Part shown: positions 21,101-33,817 of the stretch, one piece after another
How the letters are laid out: every line of letters begins with the position of its first letter
How positions within the stretch are numbered: the stretch's first letter is position 1
Assembly: GCA_035771165.1 (NCBI GenBank)
Contig: JAWNZC010000289.1
Span: forward strand, 478,501 to 542,500
DNA: 64,000 nucleotides
Origin: Paragorgia papillata
Taxonomy: Eukaryota > Cnidaria > Anthozoa > Scleralcyonacea > Coralliidae
Direction of reading: 5' to 3'
Program-made: the position numbers and the translations under genes
The notes under the pieces: model-generated
Told to the model about the DNA's origin: nothing
Database searches by the model: none
Seen by the model: the letters and a program-made list of their open reading frames with translations, nothing else

Positions 21101-22423
21101 TTTTGGACCAAGAGCCAATATCTTCTACCTCGCCTTCCATTCGAATTCCCAGTCCTGATAGTGATCAACCTACAGATTTTTCCTTTTTTCCAAACTTACC
21201 TGTTATACGACGAAGAATATTGTTTTCTGCTGACCGTAAAAGAGACGCTGAACAAAATTGTTCAAAGTTTTATCGTGGTCATCCAAGTCTACTCCCTGGC
21301 ATATTTACTATATTTTGTCCTCATGGTAAGATTGTTCGTTGTAATATAGTATTATATAAACTGGTGATTCGTACACGACGCCTATATTGCCTCGTAGTTA
21401 ATAGAAACATGGTTTGGAAGCTCAACAAAAGTCATTGTTTTATGTTTTTGTTCAGGTTTATGGAAATTTGTGCACTTTCACGGTTACTGAACATATTGTG
21501 TTTTCTGTATAATGAAGCAATCATCCAATAGCAACGTTTGGGTTCAATCGCTCAACCGTACTGTTTAAATATTAATAAACCTAAAACAAAAGATTTGTGC
21601 ACCTTCATGTACCTTTCAACGTGAATCGTAGTTTGATTGTTAACCGCTTTGAAGTTTGCCGGGTTTCCAAACCATATAACCCTCTATCGGACATATTACC
21701 AGAAGGTTGACGAGTAAAATCGTCTGGCGTTAGAGTAAAATTAATAAGTTGCCAAATGACAACAATGGTAAAGGGTTAAATGGTTTTGTGAATAATTAAA
21801 CATTGAATTATTAGGAATATGCTACGGGTTTGAAGTTATGGAGTGCCACGAGTCGCCAAACTTTCCGTTCACAATCATGTGGGCACGATTTGAAAGAGGT
21901 ATGTTACTTACGCTGTTTGATGATAAGTTTCCTGTTGTAGATTCATGAGGCAGGCAACAGTTGTATTTGACTATATCAATAGTCAAATTCTGTATGACAA
22001 AGCACGCAGTTAATAATAACATGTTATTCAATTCTCTGTTTCTTTGTATAGCACCTGCAATTATTGTTTATGATAATGCATGTAATCTGCACAAGTATGC
22101 CTTGAATCGTGATCCACTCTTTTTCAAAACAACATGGTTTTTAGTGGATAGGCTACATTGGAAAAATCACAAAGGTATGGACGTATGGAATGCATCTCGC
22201 CAAGATGATTATTCAGTAGATTTATAGCAATTTTACAAATTAAAGCACTAAATTTTCTTTAACAGGCTGTTCTGAAGGGTACCGCCTGGCTAGTTACCCA
22301 AAGCTTGACTACTTGAATAGTCAAATCAACGAACAGCGAAATTCGTCCCTAAAGCGTTTGAAACATCAGTTATCTTACATGAATCCTGAGCATTTTATGA
22401 ATCACGTCAAATTTTATTTATGA
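18131..22423 (+). CDS. KDZ (Kyakuja/Dileera/Zisupton) transposase, partly damaged
   Basis: Exons: 18131-18632, 19436-19570, 19751-20041, 20610-21325, 21815-21898, 22052-22174 and 22266-22423. The first has a cysteine cluster (CSSC...CCHV, CxC-like). The third carries the first catalytic Asp (CDGTSLAFQKSF). The sixth and seventh give YDNACNLHKYALNRDP and the NEQ box (NSQINEQRNSSLKRL), the expected D-D-E series. From exon 4 onward all joints are in phase. Two defects: exon 2 ends in phase 1 but exon 3 needs phase 2, and the intron after exon 3 starts AT (ataagtat at 20042) instead of GT. The N-terminal exon is not identified. Likely a recently decayed copy. Confidence 0.85.
19269..19292. repeat. 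Perfect 24-bp palindrome
   Basis: Self-complementary sequence with half-site cagggcgcttat in the second KDZ intron, just left of a larger foldback. Confidence 0.9.
19301..19391. repeat. Foldback palindrome with gaggcga core
   Basis: Nearly perfect arms of about 30 bp (taccctggttcc... and ...ggaaccagggta) around a GC-rich core with cgcgaggcgaagcctcg. It lies within a KDZ intron and would form a strong hairpin or cruciform. Confidence 0.85.
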
Positions 22424-22492
22424 AACATTAATCGAAAAGTTCAGGAGCGAATGGCCGCTTCATCATCTTAAACTTTTGTATGGCTTTTTTAT

Positions 22493-22498
22493 AATAAA
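22493..22498 (+). promoter_or_regulatory. Putative poly(A) signal of KDZ gene
   Basis: AATAAA 70 bases after the KDZ stop codon. Confidence 0.5.
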
Positions 22499-22600
22499 TA
22501 TATTTGATTTTATATAATTATGATAACCGATACATTGTTTATGACATGCACGCATACTGTAATGTGTATATACAATAAATTCATAAATTTTAATCGTTAA

Positions 22601-22656
22601 AAAGGTCAATGGAATTGCAATATTTGCAGTGTAGGTTCGAGTCCTACAGACCTTTT
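22601..22656 (+). ncRNA. Compact tRNA-like fold (56 nt)
   Basis: An acceptor-like stem (aaaggtc / gaccttt) encloses a tiny hairpin (tgcaa-tat-ttgca) and a perfect T-arm-like hairpin (gtagg-ttcgagt-cctac). The loop is the canonical TTCGAGT, and ggttcgagtcc is a consensus B-box. There is no D-arm, no A-box and no 7-base anticodon loop. It could be a truncated tRNA pseudogene, a mitochondrial fragment, or an unrecognised small RNA. Confidence 0.45.
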
Positions 22657-22800
22657 ACTATCTAATGTTTGTAGAATACTCATGTGACGTGTTTTCACTC
22701 GATCAAAATTTATGGAAAAAGTTCAAATTACAAAATTATTTTTGCAGCTATTAAAGAATAAAGAAAGGGATTGTAAATAAAAAAGAAAAGATTTATTTAA

Positions 22801-22986
22801 GAAATAGAAAATGGCCGCCCATGTTTATATAGCCTGATGCAAACACGAGAGTGAGTTGGGAGAATTCGAAAGTTTATGTGAACCCGAGCCGTAGGCGAGG
22901 GTTTACATAAGTACTTTCGAATTCTCCCAACTCACTCGAGTGTTTGCATTAGGTTATATAAACACAGGGCATCCATTTTCTATTTC
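22801..22986. mobile_element. Foldback MITE, near-perfect palindrome
   Basis: Arms of about 75 bp (gaaatagaaaatgg... and ...ccattttctatttc) share gagtgagttgggagaattcg on both sides. Inner arms are ttatgtgaaccc / gggtttacataa around a gagccgtaggcga core. No ORF. Similar termini (tatagcctgat) recur at about 23037. Confidence 0.85.
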
Positions 22987-23180
22987 TTTTATAAAATAAG
23001 GCTAAAAAATGTGCCGTGACATCACAACCGTGTTTACATAGCCTGATATAAACACGGTAATTGACCAATCACAGCGTGCGTAAGACGCAACCTATTTTAT
23101 AAATAGTAATAGTGCATACAGTATATATATATATATATATGATCTTCAAGATAACTCTAGCTATAAGTATATATACTATA

Positions 23181-23330
23181 CAGTGTGTATCAAAAAAACC
23201 TGAACCCTTAGAAAACAACCTATTGTAGTAGTTTGAAAGCCCTATAAGCACTTCGCTGAACCCACAGATGCGTAAAACACACGGTCTTACACCTGGAAAA
23301 TTAAGATAACTTATAATCGTATGAAGGAGC
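23181..23330. mobile_element. Left half of a Tc1/mariner-like MITE
   Basis: Begins TA-cagtgtgtatcaaaaaa and matches the left half of the complete element at 25531-25841 up to ttaagataactt. It then diverges, so the right half is missing. A perfect inverted repeat follows at 23339. Confidence 0.7.
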
Positions 23331-23338
23331 ATAACTGC

Positions 23339-23468
23339 AAAGAAATATGTTAAATGTATTCATATCAGTTCGATTAAAAATGGTTTACTACAATGAACAC
23401 TCGTTGCTCTGTGGTCAGTTGAACCATTTTTAATCGAACTGATATGAATACATTTAACATATTTCTTT
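23339..23468. repeat. Perfect 47-bp inverted repeat, 36-bp spacer
   Basis: Arms 23339-23385 and 23422-23468 are exact complements over 47 bp. The spacer contains gaacactcgttgctctg. The predicted hairpin is far more perfect than the flanking repeats. Confidence 0.95.
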
Positions 23469-23589
23469 ATGCTTTATGCGATATAAGCCCTCGAAAGAAC
23501 AAAGAAAACCGACTCAATAATAAATTAACCAAATATAATACTTAATCGCAGTACTTATAGCTAGATTGGACAGACTATTAACTATTATT

Positions 23590-23878
23590 TAACAATTATT
23601 CGCCTAAGGCGAGGTGAATATCGGTGTATAATAACCGAGACGAAGTCGAGGTTATTTTTCACTGAGCCTGAGGCGAATAATTGTTTTAGTATAAATACAC
23701 ATTTTCGTACTTTTAGGAACAACATTTTCTTTAAAATTGTTAATTGCCGCATTGACAACTTGGCTGGCGGCCATTTTGAATAAACGCTGCAGGTGATTAT
23801 CGAGAATTAATCCGAAGTAGCTCGACCAATCAGCGCGCGTGATTTTCTATAATCACCGGTGTATTTATACTAAAGACT
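23590..23878. mobile_element. Nested foldback elements
   Basis: Arms aacaattattcgcc (23590) and ggcgaataattgtt (to 23685), with inner aataacc / ggttatt around gagacgaagtcgag. An outer pair, ttagtataaatacac (about 23686) and gtgtatttatactaa (to about 23873), overlaps it, suggesting one element inserted next to or in another. Confidence 0.7.
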
Positions 23879-24000
23879 ATTAAGTGAGAATATGCGATAG
23901 AAATTAGGAACAAAAACTATGCACAAAGCAGTGCAATACTGTATATACCATGATGCATATACATCCTATGCATGACTTCAGGTCCTTCAATCTTTCATAC

Positions 24001-24579
24001 ATGGTTACTACTTGAATTTTTGAAGCAAAATAACCAGTTATACAAATTTCATATTATAGAGTGAAATTATGCGATAGTAGCGGACTCTAAAAACTTTAGT
24101 AGTTGAAATATGCAGTTCAATGTATAAATGCTACAGAGTATGTACTATATGCACACATTCATAGACGTATATAGACTTCCAATCTGTTATGGTTATATAG
24201 CTTCAATTTCCGAAGCAACATAACCAGCCAGAGAACTTTCGTGTTTATTAATTACAAGCAAAAATGTGCATTACTTATACATGACAATTTATAGCATTTT
24301 GATACATACGTAAGTTCAACGCATGCATACATGCATGCATACATGCATGGTTCCAGCCTCTGATATCATGTGGTTGTATAGCTTCAATTTTTGAAGCAAA
24401 ATAACCAGCCTGAACTTTCCTATTTTCCTGTTTATTAATAAGCGGAATTGTGCGTTGATATATATATATATATATATATATATACGTATAAAGTATGGAA
24501 TATACCACATCCTATAATGCTTTCTGATCTCCGATATGACCTGGTTATATAGCTTCAATTTTTGAAGCAAAATAACCAG
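24001..24579. repeat. Four-unit repeat of about 180 bp carrying a conserved hairpin
   Basis: A double-stem hairpin (tggttat...gcttcaa-ttt-ttgaagc...ataacca) recurs at about 24001, 24190, 24371 and 24542, with spacing 189, 181 and 171 bp. The hairpin is much better conserved than the DNA between copies. An (AT)n run interrupts the third unit. Confidence 0.75.
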
Positions 24580-24681
24580 TCATATAGCAGGGATCACTAT
24601 AAACAACGTATAATAGGCCTTGCACTTGCATTTAATTTTCACTACAAAAAAAATTCCTCATCGCGATCGATGGGGTAATCT

Positions 24682-24707
24682 TTCTCTCCTTTCTGTCTTT
24701 CTCTCTT

Positions 24708-24748
<41 letters not shown>

Positions 24749-25070
24749 TTCTCTCTTTCTCTCTTTCTCTCTTTCTCTCTTTCTCTCTTTCTCTCTTTCT
24801 CTCTTTCTCTCTTTCTCTCTTTCTCTCTTTCTCTCTTTCTTTCTTTCTTTCTCTCTCTCTTTCTCTCTTTCTCTCTTTCTCTCTTTCTCTCTTTCTCTCT
24901 TTCTCTCTTTCTCTCTTTCTCTCTTTCTCTCTCTCTTTCTTTCTTTCTCTCTTTCTCTCTTTCTCTCTTTCTCTCTTTCTCTCTTTCTCTCTTTCTCTCT
25001 TTCTCTCTTTCTCTCTTTCTTTCTTTCTCTCTTTCTCTCTTTCTCTCTTTCTCTCTCTCTCTCTTTCTTT

Positions 25071-25104
<34 letters not shown>
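24682..25104. repeat. (CTCTTTCT)n microsatellite
   Basis: About 420 bp of pure pyrimidine repeat with tctctttc as the dominant 8-mer. It produces long spurious Ser/Leu/Phe ORFs. Confidence 0.98.
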
Positions 25105-25105
<1 letters not shown>

Positions 25106-25530
25106 GTTTAAATTGCGATAAAATAATTTTCTATGCTTATATGTGCTGTGATATATAAACACGCGTGTTAATGTTGCGACGTAAGTTATATATACATATA
25201 GCTATAGTTATAGTAGATTCTCCTGTCCATTTCGAATTATGAGCGTTCATCAATTTCTCAAGCGTAAACTAATTTAAAAGTAAGTGATAAAACTAATAAT
25301 GCTTATGCCTTCTATACGTGATGATAATCCAGCATTACATTTGCATGGATGTCCACATACAATTAACACAGATATCTGAAAATAATTAATTGGTATACTT
25401 TGTTTGGTACATAATTATAAACAATTATACCTATTACCTTTATGACAGATTTCCCCCCATCACTCTGGTTGCATGCGAATTGTGAAAGATACATAAAACA
25501 TTTTTCGTGTTTTCCTAACGTTAATTTATA
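25105..25530. other. Unassigned AT-rich sequence
   Basis: No gene or repeat recognised between the microsatellite and the MITE. Confidence 0.5.
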
Positions 25531-25841
25531 CAATGTGTATAGAAAAAACCCTTAGAAAATGAATTAGTATTCTGTTCAAACAACCTATCGTAATAGTTTG
25601 AAAGCCCTAAACACCTCTGAGCCACGGATGCGTAAAAAACACGGTCTTATACACCTGGGAAATTAAGATAACTTGAATCGGATGCATGGTGAAAGTATTT
25701 AAGAGCTTTTTCTCTTCCTGTTTTTCATGCGCTGATTAATTTATAACGCAGCGCTTTTAGGTCTTTCAAACTACTACAATAGATTGTTTTAAAAGAATAC
25801 TAATTAATTTTCTAAGGGTTCCGTTTTTTTTATACACACTG
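25531..25841. mobile_element. Tc1/mariner-like MITE, complete
   Basis: 311 bp flanked by TA dinucleotides (25529-25530 and 25842-25843). Terminal inverted repeats of about 80 bp start caatgtgtatag on the left and cagtgtgtataa on the right when complemented. No ORF. A half copy lies at 23181-23330. Confidence 0.8.
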
Positions 25842-26118
25842 TAGAAACAAGAGTGAAGTTTGGGAAAAGGAGAGATTGTAGTGAGAAAAAGAAAAAAATA
25901 TAATGTATTTCTTATATAAAATAACCCGTTGAAAATGGATTTAATGCATGAGAATAATTCGATGGAGTATAATGTCGTTTTATAATGGCGTAAAATGATG
26001 TATATTAATCAAAATGTTATTTTATAAAATCACTTAGATAAAATCTGCATCTTTCGATTACAGAAGAAGCGAAGAAGCCATCTAACAGCTTAATTTTTAT
26101 ATTTGTTAGGAGTTTTTG

Positions 26119-26187
26119 TTTCGGAAAGACTCGCGGGAGTCGGACCCACGATGTAGCAAGCTACATGACCGTCAGTCTTGTCTGAAA
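26119..26187 (-). ncRNA. Second compact tRNA-like fold
   Basis: On the minus strand, an outer stem (tttcaga / tccgaaa) and acceptor-like stem (aagact / agtctt) enclose a small hairpin (atgtag-cttg-ctacat) and a T-arm-like hairpin (gtggg-tccgact-cccgc). The order of parts matches the fold at 22601-22656. No anticodon arm with a 7-base loop and no D-arm are visible. Function unknown. Confidence 0.4.
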
Positions 26188-26497
26188 AATAAACATGTAT
26201 AACCGAGCAAATCCCCAACGACACTGATTATAGGAGAAACAAGTTGTGAATGAACATTGCATTTTTTGAATTGTGGAATTTAAGTTCGATTTTAAATTTT
26301 GAAGATAGTACAACTTCAATAGTAGATTTTAGAAACAAAATTTTTAATTCCTTTCATATTCCATTGCAATTATAACATTAAGTTAGTGCAACATTCGGTA
26401 GGAATGGTAAACCCATGCCATGCATAGTTTATTCATTACCTCTAAAATACGAACAAGAGCAAAGAAAAACAGAAATTATATGTAATTAAAATCATTC

Positions 26498-26503
26498 TTT
26501 ATT
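26498..26503 (-). promoter_or_regulatory. Putative poly(A) signal of OTU gene
   Basis: AATAAA on the minus strand, 87 bases past the stop codon of the OTU gene. Confidence 0.6.
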
Positions 26504-26589
26504 TGAAATTTTTGCTAAGTAAAAAAGATGAATAAAAATAACATTGTACAACTCATTTAACTGAAACGAAAATAGTCATTCACGAGTAA

Positions 26590-28637
26590 TTAACATTGCG
26601 GCATATCTTCTCGGTAGCGAGGGTCGCGAAGAATATCTTCCGCAGTAGTCCGAGAAACCTTGCATAGCTTGGACACCATCCACACTGTTACCTATAGAGT
26701 AGAAAACAATTAACATTTAACTATAAACTTGAAATGCTTCATACTTCGCGGTGTATGCCTTTAAACCGTATGCCTATACCAGTGGCCTATAGCAACGGTG
26801 TAGGAAGCAACCCGAACAGTGTTTTCCTGAGAATACAACACGTTTAAATACTGACGCTCTTTCTTTCAGAACTAAAATAAACATGTCCAGGTACACAAAT
26901 AGGACACGTCTTTCCAAACTGACACTAATGAAACATAATCGAATAGTTACAATCGGCATAGATGAAAAGTGCCAAAAAGTGGCAGATGTACAATTAGATT
27001 TGTTTCAACATTCCCAACTCCATTGCCAGAGACACTTGGTCTAGAGCAATACTTCCACATATCTTACTTCAGGAACAACAACGCATATTCGGTATTTGAA
27101 TGAAGCGTAATTATTTCCAGCAACTGTTTCGGGGAACGCATCCACACCCAACTTTGTCATCATGTCTTCCACTTGCTTAATGAGGTATTTATTCTGCAAG
27201 AAAACCATTACGTATACCAATGAATATACATCTCGCGTATAATAAGCAATTATTGGATGAGACTGAGTTGATAATATAAAGAATCATGCCGAACAAGGTG
27301 CATGCATGGTGTATCAATAATAGATTTATTTATTATTCAATAAAAAATTTCCCCCAGAAAATCAAACTGAGCAAAAACCCTACAATACTTTACCGCTTCG
27401 GAAGAACCAGGAATCCCAGTATCCAACAATACGTCCAACAGGCTTTGTGACATTGCCGGATTTTTAAAACTGTGAAGGTGAAAAAGATCAAATCTTCTAC
27501 TGGCTACCTTTCGATCTGCCAAGTTAGCACAATACGCCTAAAAAGTCAATACGTTTTAAAAAGCTTTGGTAAGCGATTAAAGAACATATTAAAGACAAAA
27601 CATCTCTGCAGGGAGGAAACGAAACAACGTATAACGTTATCACCATATGATGTATGCAAATTTCCAATCAAGCTATCCGTAAAAAAGGAGCATTCTGGCA
27701 ACATTCAAATATATAAGCTTGTAAGCACTTACGCGCAACTCACGACTGGACAAAAATCTTTTGATGGTACATTGTTGCTGTATTTCTGATACCCTGAAAA
27801 TGAATATGAAAAAAGTGAAATTGCTAACGTACTTTGAAAATTTCGTAATTACTAAGTAGAGTAAGGATTTCTAGCAAACGTTTCTCTATACAGACATCAT
27901 CTAGTTTTGCAATCACTATATACATACCAATCACCGGTCTGTTTCACAGCACAGCCACAATACCAATCCCCAAGTGGGTTTACAGGTACATTAGAAGGTT
28001 GCGGTGAAAATGTACCGCAATCCCAATGAAACCACAAAAGGCAGTGTTTGCATTGAAGTAAACCATAGTGTTGTTCAGTAGTCTCGTCAAACTGGCAGCG
28101 CGTACTAGCACACCTTCCATTCAATGGTTTTACAAAAGTGTTAATCTCTGATTAAAAAATATAAGGAACATTAACAAACCCAAAAAAGCAAACCTCACGA
28201 AACCCTGGATAGACATCCAACAAAATAAATAATTAATTCCCATTATACACTTATCATAAGAATATAAGACATACCAACATCTCGTTCAGCACATGAAACA
28301 ACTGGTGCAAAGTGGTTGGGAACCTCCGCATCGTGTGTCAGTTTGCACCATAGAATATTCAAGTCCGGCCTCGCAGTTGAAGCACTTCTTGGGTACAATT
28401 TCCTTGAATACAGCCCATACCCCACTAAAATACAGTGCATGGAAATTGGCATTTCTAAGAAATCAGAAATAAGCTGCACTTGCAATAACCCTAAAAGGTA
28501 TCAAAATATAGCAGATGATATTAAAGTTTCAAGACTTTCAATTAATATGCACAGTATAGTTTTGGGACTGTTTTATTTTTAATGTAAAATAACAATGTTT
28601 ACAAGTATTTATTTATTTATATATGTCTGTCTGCTTG

Positions 28638-28735
<98 letters not shown>

Positions 28736-31700
28736 TGTCTGTCTGTCTGTTTATTTACTCATTTATTAAAACATATATTTTTTGTCAAGATTCGAGATAT
28801 ATTAAAAGTATAAAAATAATATGGAAAATATAAATGGAAGACATTCAGATTGTGGCCATGTTAATGAATACTTGTAAATTCTTTATAATTTAGATGTACA
28901 GTACATTATTTATATTTATAAAATAATTATCATATTGAAAAGACAGCGGTGATTGGTTAAAAAATGTGTTTCTACAACTCAAAGTCTGAATGGAAAACAC
29001 AGAAAGATCAATACAGCATCCGATATGCCATAGTAAATTAAACCATTCATGGACAGTAAGGATGATTTATTGAATAGTATACATGCATACAGTCTACTGT
29101 TATGAACTCACCTGCGTAACGTCCATTGACCATGGTCTCACATAGCTCATTCCTAAAAACTTCTTTAACCCGCTGCCTACCCTGCACTCTAGTAGAAATG
29201 CTGTTCAAAATATTGTCAGTTATTGCATGCAGATAAGCTTCTCAGTTTTCCAAATCCCATATCTATAAAACATGGGGAAAACAAGAAAAAAAATTATCAA
29301 AAACTTTTAAGCCAGATAACAAAAATACTTTAAGTATACACACGAGACCCACTAAACTGCCATTCCCTATGAATAGAATGTCTAATTAATCAATCCTGAT
29401 ACAATCAAACTCAGTCACACATCAGTCTTCTCATTCTTCTTATAAACATAACCCACACAATTTATCAACCACTGCAAAGTATGTTCATTGACCCTGGCTT
29501 ACATCAGACAAACTGGAAAACAAATGAAAGTGAATAATGCAGCTCGGTAATAAGCTATTAGTTAAATCTAAGCAACTACCGATATTTTTTTGTCAATTGA
29601 AATTTCAAGAATTAAGCAGCGAACATTCACAACAAATTATGGCAATTTATTTCTGTGCCTTAACAATACAGTAATGATACTCATCCAAATACACATTGCA
29701 TATGCAAGATCACATACAGTACCTTCTCAATGTTATCTTTGTCATTAAGACAACCATTTACAACTGCCCCTAGTTGAAATAGTTGCCATTACTTTCTGAA
29801 GATGTGCATAATAGAGATACAGAGTAGAACAAACAATTGCCATCTGCCTTTACTTGGACTGGCTCCATTCCAGCACGCAACAACTTTTCCGGTAAACACC
29901 AGCGGAGTCTAACAGAAACAAATGACACAGTTTTACATAACTGATAAGCTACAATTACTTTATTTTAAAACTTCCTGGTGGTAATTTCAACATGTGTGTA
30001 CTTTAATATTTATATAATCACCTCATGTCAACATGACTAGCATCAACAGTTGTTTTGCACTTAAGCAATTGATCCAAAGGCTTCATATGAGGCTTTAAGA
30101 TTGCACAACATTCTTTTAATGATGCCCATTCAGTTACACTTTTCAAGTAATTGAGAATACGTGAGCAGTCATTGTCATTCCATGTAGTTATCTGAAGCAT
30201 TTTAAACAAAAAATAAAGTGCTTTATCACTGTGCCATGCAGCAACTGTAGTACAGGTTTCTAGTTTTGCCACACCCTGTATATTCTAGAGTATACTATAA
30301 TTTTATTCCAGACTTCCAGTTGACATGAACTGAATTTGAACTCACACCTTAAAGATATCGATCAGTCACTTAACCCCAATGCATGCACCTGTCTATCATT
30401 ATATATCCCTAGTACTGTACCTCATTCAAGACCTCAGAGAACATTTCTTCTGTTGATGCCCCAGGAAGAGTTGATGTTGAAGGTGCTGGGATTAGGTTTG
30501 GTGGATCTGACCGACTCTCATCCATATGAGTGTCTCCTGCATTGTTAGGAGGTGTTTGAATACCACTAGTACTGGTATCTAGATAAAAATATATTAAGAC
30601 GTAACTAATTATATTAAAAGACAATAGCTGTTTTTCTAAAGGCAAAGTTATAACACAAATTTATGTAACCCTGCTACTGATTGGCTATGGTGCAATGCTC
30701 CATCTCAATTGAGCATGACGTATATCAAGAATAGGAAAATATTTTGATTATGTAAGAAAAAAAAAAATTTTAATTAGCAAAATAAAGTGGTTTTTTTTGG
30801 TTTTTTTGGGTCTGATTATACATTATAAAAGGAACGGTTTATGGTTTGTTGTACTCTATCGAGTTATGGATGCACTCTGTATTTGACCGGTTAAGCGGCC
30901 ATCACCTCTTGGACCGTGATTTTCACCAAAAGAAGGGAGTGGGTGCTTATGTGGGTAATGGGCACTTACATGAACATTACTGACAAAAACAAAGTAAAAC
31001 AAATAAAGCATTCTCTCTACTTGACAAGGTTTTGTTTAGCTGTAGGATCAAATTTTGCTAATTTTGATTGGCTAATAAAAAAATAGGTGGTCCTTTGCGA
31101 AGACAACACTACTAATCAGATCATTTTTGAAAATAGATCATTTTTAAGCCATGGGAAATTACTCAGTGCATGGGTACTGTACTCGACCAAACATGGGCAC
31201 TTAACTGGTCAAATACAGTATTTATTAAATTCAATCTAAAAGAAAGCACATTTTCAAAACAGAGTTCTGTTTGCAATGAACTCAAAACACAAGGTGTAAT
31301 TGTACACAGGTCTGGTAACCAGCTAATTAGATTTCATGGCAAATTTTTATGATTATACTTGTCTAGTAAAGTTTAAACAGGTACAGTATAATAAGACCAT
31401 ATTTCTGGATACTAATAGTAGACTAGTACATACCAGCTGCATGAAATTGCATCTCATAATGCTTTAATACTTCATCAATTTCATCCAGTTTCATTCGTGT
31501 TTTACCATTATTTGGATCCCTGAACACAGAGAATGCTGGCCACCATGTGGGTTTATTCCTTGAAAACCAAGCTAGTCTGTGGGAAGCTGGATATATGTAT
31601 AAATATATATAAATGTATAAGTAAATCAGCAAGCAACAGCTAGGATTAATTTAAAAGTGTATTCACCTTTTAATTGACTCCATATGTCGAATAAAGTGTG

Positions 31701-33739
31701 TCCTGTTTCACTAAAAGTAGACATTGGTTGCACACACCAATTTGTGTCAGCAATATGTCTTGCAATGCCATTGTGAGATAAATTGACATTTGTATAACAT
31801 ACCCAGGTAATACCGATTTATGTGTTGTCAAAGCATTGCAAGTTTTTGATATGGCATTTTTGTTATGATTTATCTTAATTGCAATGCATTGAGACACAAA
31901 TCAACAACATAAATCATTGTTAATTTGTAAGCATGGCTTAAGATCACCTGGCATAACCAGTGTATGGTATAAGCAGTCTAAAAAGGTCATAAATTCAGTG
32001 GTCAAAGGATTAGTACGTAAAATGCAATTAATTTTAATAATTGGAAAGAATAATTAAATTTCTCATTAATTGTTTAAACACACCATGGTTATAATTATAT
32101 ATATATACATAATTTAAAAACTTACCATTCTTTGAAACCAAAGCAATCAAAAGTTTTCTTTTGCTAACCATAGTAAACTCCATCCAGCCACGTGGCAGAC
32201 TCATTGGTGTGCTTTTAGTTTGCTGATCTAGTAATACATGTGTATATGTACTTATATAACTATGCATTACAGTTAATGCATGCTAATATATCTACTGTAT
32301 CAAATTAAAGCATTACTTTTTCAACCATTATGAATTGTGAATTTTATACCTTTTTTAGCCTTGTGCCTCTGTAAAGCTGTATCTGTGAAGGTACGAAGTA
32401 CAGCCTCATTCGTACCAAAAGCTTCCAATCCTGGTGAACCTTAGCAAATATAAAAATGATCATACTACACCTATGATGTAATTTTTTAAGGTAGGAAAAT
32501 TGGAAAATAATAGACTTTTAAATATTGATTTTTAAGTCGCATTTTTCAGTCTTAGTTTGACATATGAATTTTTCTTGAACGTTTCACAGCAATACATGTC
32601 AAAATTACCCAAAATTCCTAGCAGAAACGGCCCAAATTTTCCTTTTTCAAATATTTTGGGAAGGCAATTGCCGCCGCCCCCTGCCTAATATACCTATGAC
32701 AGTTACTGTTACTGTTTAAAAGAACAATTCAGACGATCTGATTTATTAGATCAATTTTTCTTTTAAATATTAAACAAATTAAAGTAACAATATTATTTGA
32801 AAGAATTTGTAAAGAAATAACTCGGCTCTCTATAGTAAAACTCTAGGTGAAACTATCCTTTGTTGTGGAGAGGCCAATCAGAAAGGTAGCTTGGTACCCT
32901 GGCCCAATCAAAGAATATGGGCCAGGTAACCGCTAAAGATTTCTGCTTTCCTATTGGTTAAAATTCCGCGCGTTTTTAGTGGCTATGAGTGAAACTGCAA
33001 TCGTCATAAGTGGATTTAGCCCTGATGACGCGAGAATGAGATTAGTAGTTACCTGGCCCATATTTCTTTTGAAATTGGGCCAGGCCGCCAGGCTATCAAA
33101 AAAGGATGCCCTCCCAGGCCTCTGTTGATTTGAATGAAAATAATTATAATAACAGATTTAGAGTGGGGTATTAGTATTCCTTTTCCTGAAAGCTGTTTAT
33201 GGTTACTAAATGAGGCAAATAAAGTGAAGGGAAGATGCTAGGTAAGGTAAATCATGGCAACCTCTGAAGACAAATACACTGTGCCAAAACATAGAAAACA
33301 AACCAAAAGCCATATACATGTATAATTAAAATGCACTATTGGCTTTAATATTATTCATTTTGCACAGGAAAGACAAGTATTTCAATTTCATTTGTGTTTT
33401 TTTTTCACAGACCTTGCTCCTATGTTGCTTGGTCTGTATGAATTAAAACTTCAGGCAACATACTTTTCTGTACAGACTAGCTTATAGTATCAAAGTCACT
33501 TACTACAATAATGAATGGCTTTTCGGTGAAAGGCAAAAAAAGCAACTGGGCAGCTGGTTTTCTGGGTCCACTTTTCTATCTGTCATTTCAATAAAAATAA
33601 ATTTTACAAATAAATTGTAAAAATAACCTTCATCATTCAATATAAAACTTCATTGCATATTGGCAACAATCTAAGGCTTTGTTTAATTGGTGGAGGCAAA
33701 TGTACATTTGATAAATGTTAAAACAATTATACTTGAAAA

Positions 33740-33817
<78 letters not shown>

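Noticed and set aside
24620..25111. 163-codon ORF of Ser/Leu/Phe repeats
   Set aside because: It is a translation of the CT-rich microsatellite only.
28595..28813. ORF of Cys-Leu-Pro-Ala repeats
   Set aside because: A product of the (CTGC)n microsatellite in an OTU-gene intron.
33010..33040. Hammerhead-ribozyme-like ctgatga motif
   Set aside because: The required GAAA core and flanking stems are absent; the same holds for ctgatga at about 9070 and 49170.
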